From Clostridium sp. CAG:411 (GTDB lineage Bacteria; Bacillota; Clostridia; Lachnospirales; Lachnospiraceae), in the NCBI GenBank assembly GCA_000437275.1, contig FR899700.1, forward strand, positions 9,368 through 41,895: 32,528 bases of DNA, in the 5' to 3' direction. The stretch's first letter is position 1, and each line of letters opens with the position of its first letter. Positions 8,982-16,172 of the stretch are shown here, one piece after another. The translations under genes and the position numbers were made by a program. The notes under the pieces are model-generated. The model was not told where the DNA came from and did no database searches. It saw only the letters and a list, made by a program, of their open reading frames with translations.

Positions 8982-10301
8982 TTACGCCGTTTCCATATTT
9001 TTTGGCAAAATTAAATTTAAAAGAATTGCCACAAGAAATACAACCGCTACACAGTTTTGCGCAAACACATTTTGAATGATAGTTGGAAAGATTGCAAATA
9101 AATCCTGTGCCTCTGTAAATCCAATACCAATACTCAATGACAGTGCTGCTATGGTAATATTTCGCTGGCTAAAACCGCATTTGGTAATCATCTGCAAGCC
9201 GCTGATTACAATAGTTCCAAACATCATAATCGTACAGCCGCCTAAAACCGCATTTGGAAGCGTTGCTAATAAAGAACCAAAGAACGGAAAAATACCAGCT
9301 AAAATCATAATGACAGCTCCAGTAGCAATGGTAAAGCGATTAACCACCTTTGTCATGGCTACCAATCCAACATTTTGACTAAAGGATGTAATTGGCATAC
9401 ATCCAAAGATGGAAGAAAGCGAACTGATAAAACCATCACATGCCAATGAACCAGAAGTTTCTTTGTCAGTGGCATCTCTTCCAAGCCCAGAAGCCGCAAG
9501 TGCGGAGGTATCTCCAATGGTTTCTGTTGCAGAAACTAAAAAAATAAGAACAACAGATAAAATAGCATCGGAGCGAAATTCCATTTTAAATGGCATAAAA
9601 TGTGGAAAAGCAATAAAACTGGTGTCGGACAGTGCCGAAAAATCAACCATTCCCATTGGGATTGCAATGATATATCCTACAATAAGCCCGAATAAAACGG
9701 ATAATTGTTTCCAGTAAGATTTTGCCACAATATTAAACAAAATACAGCAAAGCAGGGTAATGGAACCTAAAATCCAGTTTTTAGCAGAACCAAAGTCTGC
9801 GCTACCACTACCACCACCAAAAGATTCTGCACCAACACTTAATAAAGAAAAACCAATGGCAGTAACAACACTGGCAGCTACGATAGGGGAGATTAGTTTT
9901 AGCCAGTATTTGGCAAACAAACCTAAAAATCCTTCTACCAGACCACCGATCAAAACAGCTCCCATAATTGCTCCGTATCCATAATTAGCACCGATATAAC
10001 ATAAGATAGATACAAAAGTAAAACTAATTCCCATGACGATAGGAAGTCCCGAACCGATGCGATGAAAAAGTGGAAAGAGCTGAATTAAAGTTCCAATACC
10101 TGCGATTAGCATGGCACTTTGAATGAGCATGGCAAGTTCCTTTCCGCTAAGCCCGCTGGCTTTTCCTACAATGAGAATAGGTGAAATGTTTGCCACAAAC
10201 ATAGCTAAAATATGTTGCAATCCAAAAGGAATTGCTTTTTGAATCGGTACTCGACCATCTAATTTGTATATATTATCTATAGAAGCATTTGCTTTTTGCA
10301 T
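8982..10301 (-). CDS. pbuX: Xanthine/uracil permease (NCS2 family), likely xanthine permease
   Basis: A 439-residue membrane protein of the nucleobase:cation symporter-2 family (usual length about 430-450) with some 12-14 helices. The N-terminal FGLQHILAMFVANISPILI, the central SATETIGDTSALA and the downstream SFSQNVGLVAMTKVVNR are the family signature regions; the Glu of ATETIGD is the expected substrate-binding residue. It imports xanthine or related purines across the cytoplasmic membrane. Coupling to xpt (12-base gap, with AAGGAGG at 10309-10315 overlapping the xpt stop) mirrors the xpt-pbuX operon of Bacillus subtilis and supports xanthine over uracil. Confidence 0.88.
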   Translation of the reverse strand: MQKANASIDNIYKLDGRVPIQKAIPFGLQHILAMFVANISPILIVGKASGLSGKELAMLIQSAMLIAGIGTLIQLFPLFHRIGSGLPIVMGISFTFVSILCYIGANYGYGAIMGAVLIGGLVEGFLGLFAKYWLKLISPIVAASVVTAIGFSLLSVGAESFGGGSGSADFGSAKNWILGSITLLCCILFNIVAKSYWKQLSVLFGLIVGYIIAIPMGMVDFSALSDTSFIAFPHFMPFKMEFRSDAILSVVLIFLVSATETIGDTSALAASGLGRDATDKETSGSLACDGFISSLSSIFGCMPITSFSQNVGLVAMTKVVNRFTIATGAVIMILAGIFPFFGSLLATLPNAVLGGCTIMMFGTIVISGLQMITKCGFSQRNITIAALSLSIGIGFTEAQDLFAIFPTIIQNVFAQNCVAVVFLVAILLNLILPKNMETA

Positions 10302-10313
10302 GATTGATCCTCC

Positions 10314-10895
10314 TTATTGCTGACGAAAGAAAACATCGCCAGTAGAGGCATCCATGCCATCAATAATTGCCAGAGACTCTAACTGATAACCTAAATTGCG
10401 AATAATTTTTCCACCAGATTGGAATCCTTTTTCGATTGCGATTCCGATACCATCTACGGTGCCACCTGCCTCTTGTACAATGGAGATCAATCCCTGCAAA
10501 GCACATCCGTTTGCAAGAAAATCATCAATGATTAGCACATGGTCATCTTCGGTTAAAAACTTTTTAGAGACAATGACTTGGTTTTTGCATTTATGTGTAA
10601 AAGATTCCACTTCTGCAACATACATTTCTCCATCAATATTGACACTTTTTGACTTTTTAGCAAAGACAACGGGTACCCCAAAATGTTTTGCAACAATACA
10701 GGCAATGCCGATACCAGATGCTTCGATGGTAAGAATTTTGTTGATTTGTTTCCCGGCAAAGCGTCTTTTGTATTCTTCGCCCATTTCATCAAATAGTGAA
10801 ATATCCATTTGATGATTTAAAAAGCTATCTACTTTTAGGATATTTCCTTCTTTTACTACTCCGTCTTCTACAATACGTTTTTCTAGAAAGTTCAT
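10314..10895 (-). CDS. xpt: Xanthine phosphoribosyltransferase
   Basis: A 193-residue enzyme that converts xanthine and PRPP to XMP in the cytoplasm, feeding guanine nucleotide synthesis. The PRPP-binding motif VLIIDDFLANG and the downstream GIGIAIEKGFQSGG match xanthine phosphoribosyltransferase, and the length is the family's usual one. The reading frame runs 41 codons further upstream, but AAAGGAG just before the ATG at 10895 and conserved MNFLEKRI opening fix the start; the upstream part is hydrophobic junk overlapping the promoter. It is followed by the permease gene. A sigma-A extended -10 promoter lies about 45 bases upstream. No purine riboswitch is visible in the short leader, unlike the B. 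subtilis operon. Confidence 0.92.
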   Translation of the reverse strand: MNFLEKRIVEDGVVKEGNILKVDSFLNHQMDISLFDEMGEEYKRRFAGKQINKILTIEASGIGIACIVAKHFGVPVVFAKKSKSVNIDGEMYVAEVESFTHKCKNQVIVSKKFLTEDDHVLIIDDFLANGCALQGLISIVQEAGGTVDGIGIAIEKGFQSGGKIIRNLGYQLESLAIIDGMDASTGDVFFRQQ

Positions 10896-10926
10896 GGAAC
10901 AATCTCCTTTCATTTGTCGATATGGT

Positions 10927-10944
10927 ATTATATCCATTATAGCA
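10927..10944 (-). promoter_or_regulatory. Promoter for xpt-pbuX
   Basis: On the minus strand TGCTATAAT forms a perfect extended -10 (10936-10944 in window numbering), with a second overlapping TATAAT at 10927-10932. No good -35 is seen at normal spacing, as is usual for extended -10 promoters. The leader to the xpt ATG is only about 35 bases, too short for an aptamer. Confidence 0.6.
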
Positions 10945-11023
10945 AAGATGGTAGTATATGGGTAGAAGAAAATATTGCAAAACATGAAATAAAATAAGCT
11001 AAAAAAAATGGCAGCCAAATTTT

Positions 11024-13045
11024 TTAAAAAACTAAATGTTCTTTTAGAATCATGCTATATTCCTCGTCTGTCAGATGAAATAAATCGGCAATGAGTTTAT
11101 CTAATTCTAAATAAATGTTTTGGTAAGTTTCCTCATCCCTGTTTTTGAGGGAAAGTAATTGTTCCACATACCCCACGCATTTTTTTATAGTTTCGGTATC
11201 AGGCATTGGAATAGGAATTTGCTCTATATGCGACCGAAGCACCTTTACCGAATGAAACAGATTCGTGAAAATAAACTGTGCAATACTGGAATTTAAAATT
11301 GCAAGCACATATTTAATAGGAAGTTCCGGTATTTTTGGAATGACAAGGTTGCAACTGTTTAAGGATAAGGTTTGCTTGTTGTCATAAGTAAAAGTCAAAC
11401 GTTTACTAATAAAGCGGTATAAAAGTTTTTCTTCTGCCCGATAATAATTTGAATTTGCGACCTGTTGATAGTCTCTTGGGGAAAAGATAATATAGTTTTT
11501 CCCAGGCAGTATGTTGTATTTTTCAATGTTTGTTCCTTTGAGAATAATCTCGTTCTTTTTCGTTTTTTTCTTTTGTAGAAATTTATTATTATCTCCAGTT
11601 ACGATACCCAATGCAAAATCTGCCTGCTGGTATAGCGTTGTTGTATGGGGGCAATGTAATAATTTATCCAAAATACTGTAGGTCACATCAGGAATAAAGA
11701 GGTCAAACTGTTGGGAAGTGATGTCACGTTCTTTTTGTATCGTAAACTGTCCCTGTTTGTTTGCTATTTTTGTGCCAACTGTGGATAAAGGTTTGTCAGT
11801 TCGTTTTAGTTCTAGAATAATGCTGGGACAAAGCACTTGATGAAATACATTTCCCAAATATTCCAAATAGGTAATAGAAGTAGTCTTTAAAAGCAAAGTT
11901 CGGATGGCTGTATGTGCTTTTGTATGTAAAATTGCTTCTGGAAGAACGAAAGAGACAATCCCATCATTTTTTATTTTGGAAAGAGAACGTTCTACAAATA
12001 AGTCATAAGATTCTATCTGCTTTCCTTGAATGCACTGGTAATGCTTTTTTAGATTTTCTTTTTCAACAGAAGAAAAAGCGTATCCCCAAGGTGGATTTCC
12101 AATGATGCAGTCGTATAATTCCTGTGAATCACAAAGCAAAAAATCCGATTGTGTAATATTTCTATAAAGAATGTCTAAATCGGTTGGTTTATGGAGTAGT
12201 GCCAGATTAATTCTGGTAAGTAGTACACTGATTTCGTCAATGTCGTTCCCATGTATCAGGGAGAGATCAGTCTGGTTTGGTAAATGTAATAAAAAGTTTC
12301 CAGTACCACAGCAAGGGTCCAAAATTTTCTTTTTGCTTAGGTCAGGAAGAAAACTGTGGAGTCGGCTCAGTAACTTATCAACTACATCGGTTGGAGTATA
12401 GTATGCCCCAGTAGATTTGCGTTCTCCTATATTTTTTAAAGAAAGATAAAGTAGTCCTAGAAGGTCTTCCTGAGGGGTATAAGAAAAAGGAAGCGTAAAT
12501 AATTCCGGACATTGTTTCCAAAATGAAAGAGCCTGCTTTTTATCAGGCAGCAGGTCGGAAATTAACCGATTAAAAGGAGCTACTTTGTAGGTGTTATTAA
12601 TAAAAAGTGGTAGTAAGGCAACTTTTGTAGGAGCTTGTTCTGGTGTCAATACCTGCTGAAATAATTTCAAGGCGCACTCACATAAAATAGAACGGATTTC
12701 TAACTCTGACAAATCTTTCTTATCGCTGGAAATGAGAGATAACATCTGTTCCACGATTGGAAGGTTTGCAGAAACTGCTCGTAAGTAAGAAGCATAAAGT
12801 GTATTGCCGGAAATATATTTTTTATTTCTACGGCTTTTTAAGTGTTCTAATTTACCAGAAGTAAGCTGTTGCTCTACGGTTGTTACATAGGTGTGTGAAA
12901 AAAGAGGTTTTCCCATCTCCCAGCGTTGTGGTTTTATTTTCTTTAATCTGATCCAGTTTTTGCCTGTATTAATAGAAATGGATAATTTCTGGCAAAGAAC
13001 ATCTAAGGAAAGGTAGTCCTGTTCTGTTTCGGTTCCCTTTTTCAA
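11024..13045 (-). CDS. Stand-alone N6-adenine DNA methyltransferase with N-terminal helix-turn-helix
   Basis: A 673-residue protein. Residues 12-40 look like a MerR/excisionase-like helix-turn-helix (LSLDVLCQKLSISINTGKNW). A helical part follows, then the methyltransferase core: motif X region STGAYYTPTD (211-220), motif I ILDPCCGTGN (241-250) for S-adenosylmethionine, and motif IV NPPW (317-320), the catalytic motif of N6-adenine enzymes. The C-terminal part has TaqI/Eco57I-type target recognition features (GIVTGDNNKFL 480-490, YVLAILNSS 579-587, IEQIPIPMP 607-615). No PD-(D/E)XK nuclease motif and no restriction gene next to it are visible, so it looks like an orphan methylase, possibly regulatory. 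The start is TTG 13045, with AGAGGTG at 13051-13057. It has its own promoter. Confidence 0.83.
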   Translation of the reverse strand: MKKGTETEQDYLSLDVLCQKLSISINTGKNWIRLKKIKPQRWEMGKPLFSHTYVTTVEQQLTSGKLEHLKSRRNKKYISGNTLYASYLRAVSANLPIVEQMLSLISSDKKDLSELEIRSILCECALKLFQQVLTPEQAPTKVALLPLFINNTYKVAPFNRLISDLLPDKKQALSFWKQCPELFTLPFSYTPQEDLLGLLYLSLKNIGERKSTGAYYTPTDVVDKLLSRLHSFLPDLSKKKILDPCCGTGNFLLHLPNQTDLSLIHGNDIDEISVLLTRINLALLHKPTDLDILYRNITQSDFLLCDSQELYDCIIGNPPWGYAFSSVEKENLKKHYQCIQGKQIESYDLFVERSLSKIKNDGIVSFVLPEAILHTKAHTAIRTLLLKTTSITYLEYLGNVFHQVLCPSIILELKRTDKPLSTVGTKIANKQGQFTIQKERDITSQQFDLFIPDVTYSILDKLLHCPHTTTLYQQADFALGIVTGDNNKFLQKKKTKKNEIILKGTNIEKYNILPGKNYIIFSPRDYQQVANSNYYRAEEKLLYRFISKRLTFTYDNKQTLSLNSCNLVIPKIPELPIKYVLAILNSSIAQFIFTNLFHSVKVLRSHIEQIPIPMPDTETIKKCVGYVEQLLSLKNRDEETYQNIYLELDKLIADLFHLTDEEYSMILKEHLVF

Positions 13046-13086
13046 AAAATCACCTCTTTTGTTTGGAATGCAAATTTTGTGCGGGC

Positions 13087-13118
13087 ATGTCCCTATATCA
13101 TATAATTGTTTTGGACAT
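13087..13118. repeat. Inverted repeat in the methyltransferase leader
   Basis: ATGTCC (13087-13092) and GGACAT (13113-13118) are 20 bases apart inside the predicted 5' leader of the methyltransferase mRNA, between promoter and ribosome binding site. It could be a regulator site or RNA hairpin; 6-bp arms are not strong evidence. Confidence 0.3.
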
Positions 13119-13137
13119 AATTCGTATCTTTCTTATC

Positions 13138-13166
13138 ATTATATAGGTGGCAATGGTTAAAATCAA
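13138..13166 (-). promoter_or_regulatory. Sigma-A promoter for the methyltransferase gene
   Basis: Minus strand: -35 TTGATT (13161-13166), 17-base spacer, perfect -10 TATAAT (13138-13143). The leader to the TTG start is about 85 bases. Confidence 0.65.
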
Positions 13167-13187
13167 GAAAGGAGAAGAAAGCAGATC

Positions 13188-13919
13188 TTAAAAAAATTTG
13201 TTTCGCCACTTTATTGCTTCTTCTCGATAGCTGTTAGCGACATGCATTAGTTCATTATATTGGGTCGTTGCACGTTGTAACATTTCGTTTAAATCATCAA
13301 TTTGTTTCTCTTTTTCCTCTAGTTGTGTTTGGAGTGCCTCCGTTTCTATTTGGTTGGAAAGGTTTGCTTCGGCAGCATGTAACGGATTTATATCAATCGA
13401 ACAAACCGTATAATCACTTTGAATCCGCAATAATTGGCAATCTTCTTTGGTTAGGACTTGTAATAGTAATTCCTCCTTTTGATTTAGAAGTTGATAGGAA
13501 GGAAGGGAATGGTACATGGTTTCTAAAAGAATAGGAGTCTGTTTGGTAAGTGGATTTATGGCGTGTATTCGGGATAGATGTGTTTCTTTATTAATAGATA
13601 TATAAAATAGATAAAGCTGTTTTTGAAAAATATGTAGTTTGAAATTAGTATAAAGCGTAGTTGTGTTTTCTGCTTGAGAGTAGATGGTGGAAGCAGACGG
13701 ATAGCGATTTACAATTAATTGATGGGCGGTATTGAGATAGCAGTAGTAAAGAACATTATTAAAAAGAATGCAGTCTAAATCCTTTAAAAAATTGGAACTA
13801 AGCAGGCGTGGACGGTACCATATATTTCCAGACTTTTGTTGTAGAAAAATATTGCTGTTTTTGGTTGAGAGAAGAAAACTTTGCTGATTGGTTGTTGTAA
13901 TAAATAAATCCATAGGCAT
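13188..13919 (-). CDS. Unrecognised protein with C-terminal coiled coil
   Basis: A 243-residue protein with no signal peptide or membrane helix. Residues 1-180 are rich in Leu, Gln, Asn, Thr and Tyr with repeated strand-like stretches (NIFLQQKSGNIWYRP, LIVNRYPSASTIYSQ, LYLFYISINKETHLSRI), which could be a beta-propeller-like fold, but no family is recognised. Residues 186-243 form a clear heptad coiled coil (ALQTQLEEKEKQIDDLNEML) ending in RNKFF. Two nearby ATGs (13919 and 13913) are possible starts; only a weak GGGA site precedes them. It is divergent from the Cys-rich gene 93 bases away, so they may share a control region. Its job is unknown; a link to the methyltransferase downstream is only positional. 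Confidence 0.6.
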   Translation of the reverse strand: MPMDLFITTTNQQSFLLSTKNSNIFLQQKSGNIWYRPRLLSSNFLKDLDCILFNNVLYYCYLNTAHQLIVNRYPSASTIYSQAENTTTLYTNFKLHIFQKQLYLFYISINKETHLSRIHAINPLTKQTPILLETMYHSLPSYQLLNQKEELLLQVLTKEDCQLLRIQSDYTVCSIDINPLHAAEANLSNQIETEALQTQLEEKEKQIDDLNEMLQRATTQYNELMHVANSYREEAIKWRNKFF

Positions 13920-13974
13920 ATCCCATTTTTATTCGAATTTATTCTAATATATGGTGGCAAATAAGAAAATAGAA

Positions 13975-13983
13975 CATAGTATG
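13975..13983. promoter_or_regulatory. Palindromic CATAGTATG between divergent genes
   Basis: CATAGTATG is a palindrome around its central base and so offers a CATA-type -10 on both strands. On the minus strand CATACTAT is one base from the sigma-E -10 consensus CATACANT. No convincing -35 is visible on either side, so a mother-cell sporulation promoter is a hypothesis only. Confidence 0.25.
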
Positions 13984-14012
13984 TATTAAAAAGAAAGACA
14001 AGGGTTGAGAAC

Positions 14013-15146
14013 ATGGCAAAATGTAAATGTGGAAACAGACCAAGAATTAGAAGTAATGCAGTACAGGCAATGCATAAAAAAGGAAAAAAATGTTGTGATG
14101 TTTGCACCAGTCCGGCGTGTGGCGATCCAAAGATGTTGAGTATCTTTGCACCGGTTATTTATGATGAAATAGGGATCAACTTATGTACGATGGTAGAGTT
14201 AGGAGTGGATATTCCAGCTACCTATTCTACTGTAACCAGTGCAACGATTCGTGTAATTGATGCGAATTTTGAATATGGTACGGAGGGAGTAACCATTGAA
14301 CCGATTGCAGGAAGACCAAACTGCTATTTGATTACTTTAACGGATATTACCATACGATTTGCAGTGCAATTGTATGATGCAACATGTCGATTAGTTACGA
14401 CTCTTTATCCAGAAGCTCTATTTTTGCCATCAAATACAGAGGCAGAAACCTATGATGAAGATACCAATCCATCTTCCGTAGAGTTGGAGATTTTTGCACC
14501 ATATGGAATCTCTTATGAAGAAGAGGGAGGCAATTTCATTCCTATAATAAATTATATTGGATTTACACAGACGAATGACATGATTCGTCAGGGAATCAAT
14601 CTTTACAGTTTTGCAAAACTTTTAGAATTTGATATTGATAGTAGTACCATTACTGCAGGATTGACTTTGGTATTGCAGAGTGCTTACTTTACAGGTTACA
14701 AGATAGAAAGTGCTGGAAAAGTGGAGATACCAAAGGGTAGCATTATTCAAAGCGAAAATTCAGAGTGTTTGCGCTTTGTGGCTGGAGATTTGCTGAATCT
14801 TGAAATTAAACCATTAGATTTAGGTGCGCCATATTTTGATGAGTGTAATAAGAAATCTTGCAAGAAAAAAGAATCTGCCTGTAGTGAGTGTTGCAAGCAG
14901 GATGAATCAGAAGAGGATGAAAATACAGGGTGCTGTGCACACAGGGACAAATGCAACTATGGAAGAACAAGAGAGATAGGAAGGAATGGTTTTGGTGCCA
15001 ATGGTGGTTTTACCAACTGTTTGCAATCGGAAGATTTTGAAGAGACCGCAACGTATCAGGAACGATGCGAGTGTAATAGAGGACAGGAAGGTGGCTCGCA
15101 GTATCAAAATGGTTGTTGCCATAACGGAGGAAGAAAGTGTAATTAA
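14013..15146 (+). CDS. Cysteine-rich protein of unknown function, coat-like composition
   Basis: A 377-residue protein with three zones: a basic, Cys-rich N-terminus (C4, C6, C27, C28, C31, C36), a Cys-poor acidic middle of about 240 residues rich in beta-branched residues, and a C-terminal 95 residues holding 14 Cys in CC and CxC pairs mixed with Gly, Asn, Glu and Lys. There is no signal peptide. This composition resembles structural proteins of endospore coats, cross-linked by disulfides, but I recognise no family and a metal-binding role is equally possible. AAGGG lies 9-10 bases before ATG 14013. A terminator hairpin at 15223-15254 suggests it is transcribed alone. Confidence 0.65.
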   Translation: MAKCKCGNRPRIRSNAVQAMHKKGKKCCDVCTSPACGDPKMLSIFAPVIYDEIGINLCTMVELGVDIPATYSTVTSATIRVIDANFEYGTEGVTIEPIAGRPNCYLITLTDITIRFAVQLYDATCRLVTTLYPEALFLPSNTEAETYDEDTNPSSVELEIFAPYGISYEEEGGNFIPIINYIGFTQTNDMIRQGINLYSFAKLLEFDIDSSTITAGLTLVLQSAYFTGYKIESAGKVEIPKGSIIQSENSECLRFVAGDLLNLEIKPLDLGAPYFDECNKKSCKKKESACSECCKQDESEEDENTGCCAHRDKCNYGRTREIGRNGFGANGGFTNCLQSEDFEETATYQERCECNRGQEGGSQYQNGCCHNGGRKCN

Positions 15147-15222
15147 AAGAAAATACTTGATAGGTAACATATAAATTTCCAGTAGAAAGGAAATTACTAT
15201 AGGATGTTTGGATAAGAGAATG

Positions 15223-15254
15223 ATAAGGCGTATTCCGTAAGGGATACGCTTTAT
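15223..15254 (+). terminator. Terminator after the Cys-rich gene
   Basis: A 14-bp stem (two G-U pairs) joins 15223-15236 and 15241-15254 around a GTAA tetraloop, core GGCGTATTCC/GGGATACGCT. The T-run after it is short (TTTATT), so termination may be partial. Confidence 0.65.
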
Positions 15255-15306
15255 TAAATGCTGCATAGTTAAAGAATTATAGAGGCTTAGAGATAGAAAG
15301 AAATGC

Positions 15307-15335
15307 TTGACAAAAGTGACAAGGAAAAGTAATAT
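15307..15335 (+). promoter_or_regulatory. Upstream promoter candidate for the second ABC transporter
   Basis: Perfect -35 TTGACA (15307-15312), 17-base spacer, -10 TAATAT (15330-15335, four of six matches). An inverted repeat lies just downstream, around the expected start point. Confidence 0.45.
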
Positions 15336-15345
15336 AAATTATATA

Positions 15346-15361
15346 GTTAGTGTAAACTAAC
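15346..15361. promoter_or_regulatory. Operator-like inverted repeat
   Basis: GTTAGT-GTAA-ACTAAC: two perfect 6-bp arms around 4 bases. Its size and place just after the upstream -10 fit a binding site for a TetR/MarR-type dimer, though no such regulator gene is in the window. Confidence 0.45.
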
Positions 15362-15370
15362 AAAAGAGAT

Positions 15371-15401
15371 AAAAGAAATGTTGACAGAAGACATTTCTTT
15401 T
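15371..15401. promoter_or_regulatory. 11-bp inverted repeat enclosing the -35 box
   Basis: AAAAGAAATGT (15371-15381) and ACATTTCTTTT (15391-15401) are perfect arms around a 9-base loop that contains most of the -35 TTGACA. As DNA it could be an operator for the downstream promoter; as RNA made from the upstream promoter it could fold as a terminator/attenuator hairpin ending in TTTT. Confidence 0.55.
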
Positions 15402-15409
15402 GTTATAGT
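15381..15409 (+). promoter_or_regulatory. Strong sigma-A promoter for the second ABC transporter
   Basis: Perfect -35 TTGACA (15381-15386), 17-base spacer, -10 TATAGT (15404-15409) preceded by an extended TGT. It drives a leader of about 45 bases to the ATPase start. Confidence 0.8.
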
Positions 15410-15460
15410 GAACATATGAACAATAAAACATATATGAAAACGAGAAAGAAGGTATGAAAA

Positions 15461-16159
15461 ATGTTTCTTCAGGTAAAAAATTTAAAAAAAAGTTATGGGG
15501 AAGGCAGCAATCGTTTGGAAGTGTTAAAGGGCATTGACTTTTCGGTTGAAAAAGGAAATATCTGTGTATTGTTAGGACCATCCGGTTGTGGAAAATCCAC
15601 GCTTTTAAATATTATCGGAGGTATTGATACAGCAGACAGTGGTTCTATTATTATTGATGGAGATCGAACGGAAGATATGAAAGAGAGGGCGTTGACGCTT
15701 TATCGAAGAAAGCACTTAGGATATATTTTTCAGATGTATAATCTAATTCCAAACCTTAGTGTCAAAGAAAACATTGAGGTGGGTGCATATCTAAGTGACA
15801 ATCCGCTGGACATAGACGATTTATTAAAAACACTGGGATTGTATGAATATCAGAATAATTTGCCAAATCAATTGTCAGGAGGGCAGCAGCAGCGTACTGC
15901 GATTGGTCGTGCCATTGTAAAAAATCCAGATATTTTACTTTGTGACGAACCGACAGGTGCCTTGGATTATCATACATCCAAGGATATTTTGAAATTGATT
16001 GAGGACGTAAATCAGAAGTATGGAAATACAGTAATTATGGTAACACATAATGATGCAATTAAAAATATGGCAGATCGGGTCATTAAATTGCGTGATGGAC
16101 AGATACGAAAAGATTATAAGAATGAAACAAAGATTGCAGCGTGTGATTTAGATTGGTAA
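15461..16159 (+). CDS. ABC transporter ATP-binding protein (MacB/LolD type)
   Basis: A 232-residue ATPase subunit with Walker A GPSGCGKST (about 39-47), Q-loop FQMYNLIPNLSVKENI, signature LSGGQQQR (about 140), Walker B ILLCDEPTGALD (about 158) and H-loop MVTHND. It energises the FtsX-type permease that starts 13 bases after its stop. ATG 15461 is chosen because AAGAAGG (15446-15452) is 8 bases before it; a nearer ATG at 15454 is out of frame. The paired operator-like repeats upstream suggest induced expression. The substrate is unknown; related systems handle antimicrobial peptides, toxins or lipoproteins. Confidence 0.92.
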   Translation: MFLQVKNLKKSYGEGSNRLEVLKGIDFSVEKGNICVLLGPSGCGKSTLLNIIGGIDTADSGSIIIDGDRTEDMKERALTLYRRKHLGYIFQMYNLIPNLSVKENIEVGAYLSDNPLDIDDLLKTLGLYEYQNNLPNQLSGGQQQRTAIGRAIVKNPDILLCDEPTGALDYHTSKDILKLIEDVNQKYGNTVIMVTHNDAIKNMADRVIKLRDGQIRKDYKNETKIAACDLDW

Positions 16160-16172
16160 GGGTGGTGACAAA

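Larger units (their letters stand above)
15147..15460. other. Intergenic region with terminator, two promoters and two inverted repeats
   Basis: This 314-base stretch holds the terminator of the Cys-rich gene (15223-15254), a promoter candidate at 15307-15335, an operator-like inverted repeat at 15346-15361, and a strong promoter (15381-15409) whose -35 box lies within an 11-bp inverted repeat (15371-15401). No coding region is seen. Confidence 0.65.

Noticed and set aside
8803..9984. Several plus-strand frames opposite pbuX and the small membrane protein
   Set aside because: They are shadows of a firmly identified NCS2 permease and have no ribosome binding sites or family features.
10896..11023. 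Guanine/xanthine riboswitch upstream of xpt
   Set aside because: I looked for the conserved purine aptamer core on the minus strand and found none; the promoter is only about 40 bases from the start codon.
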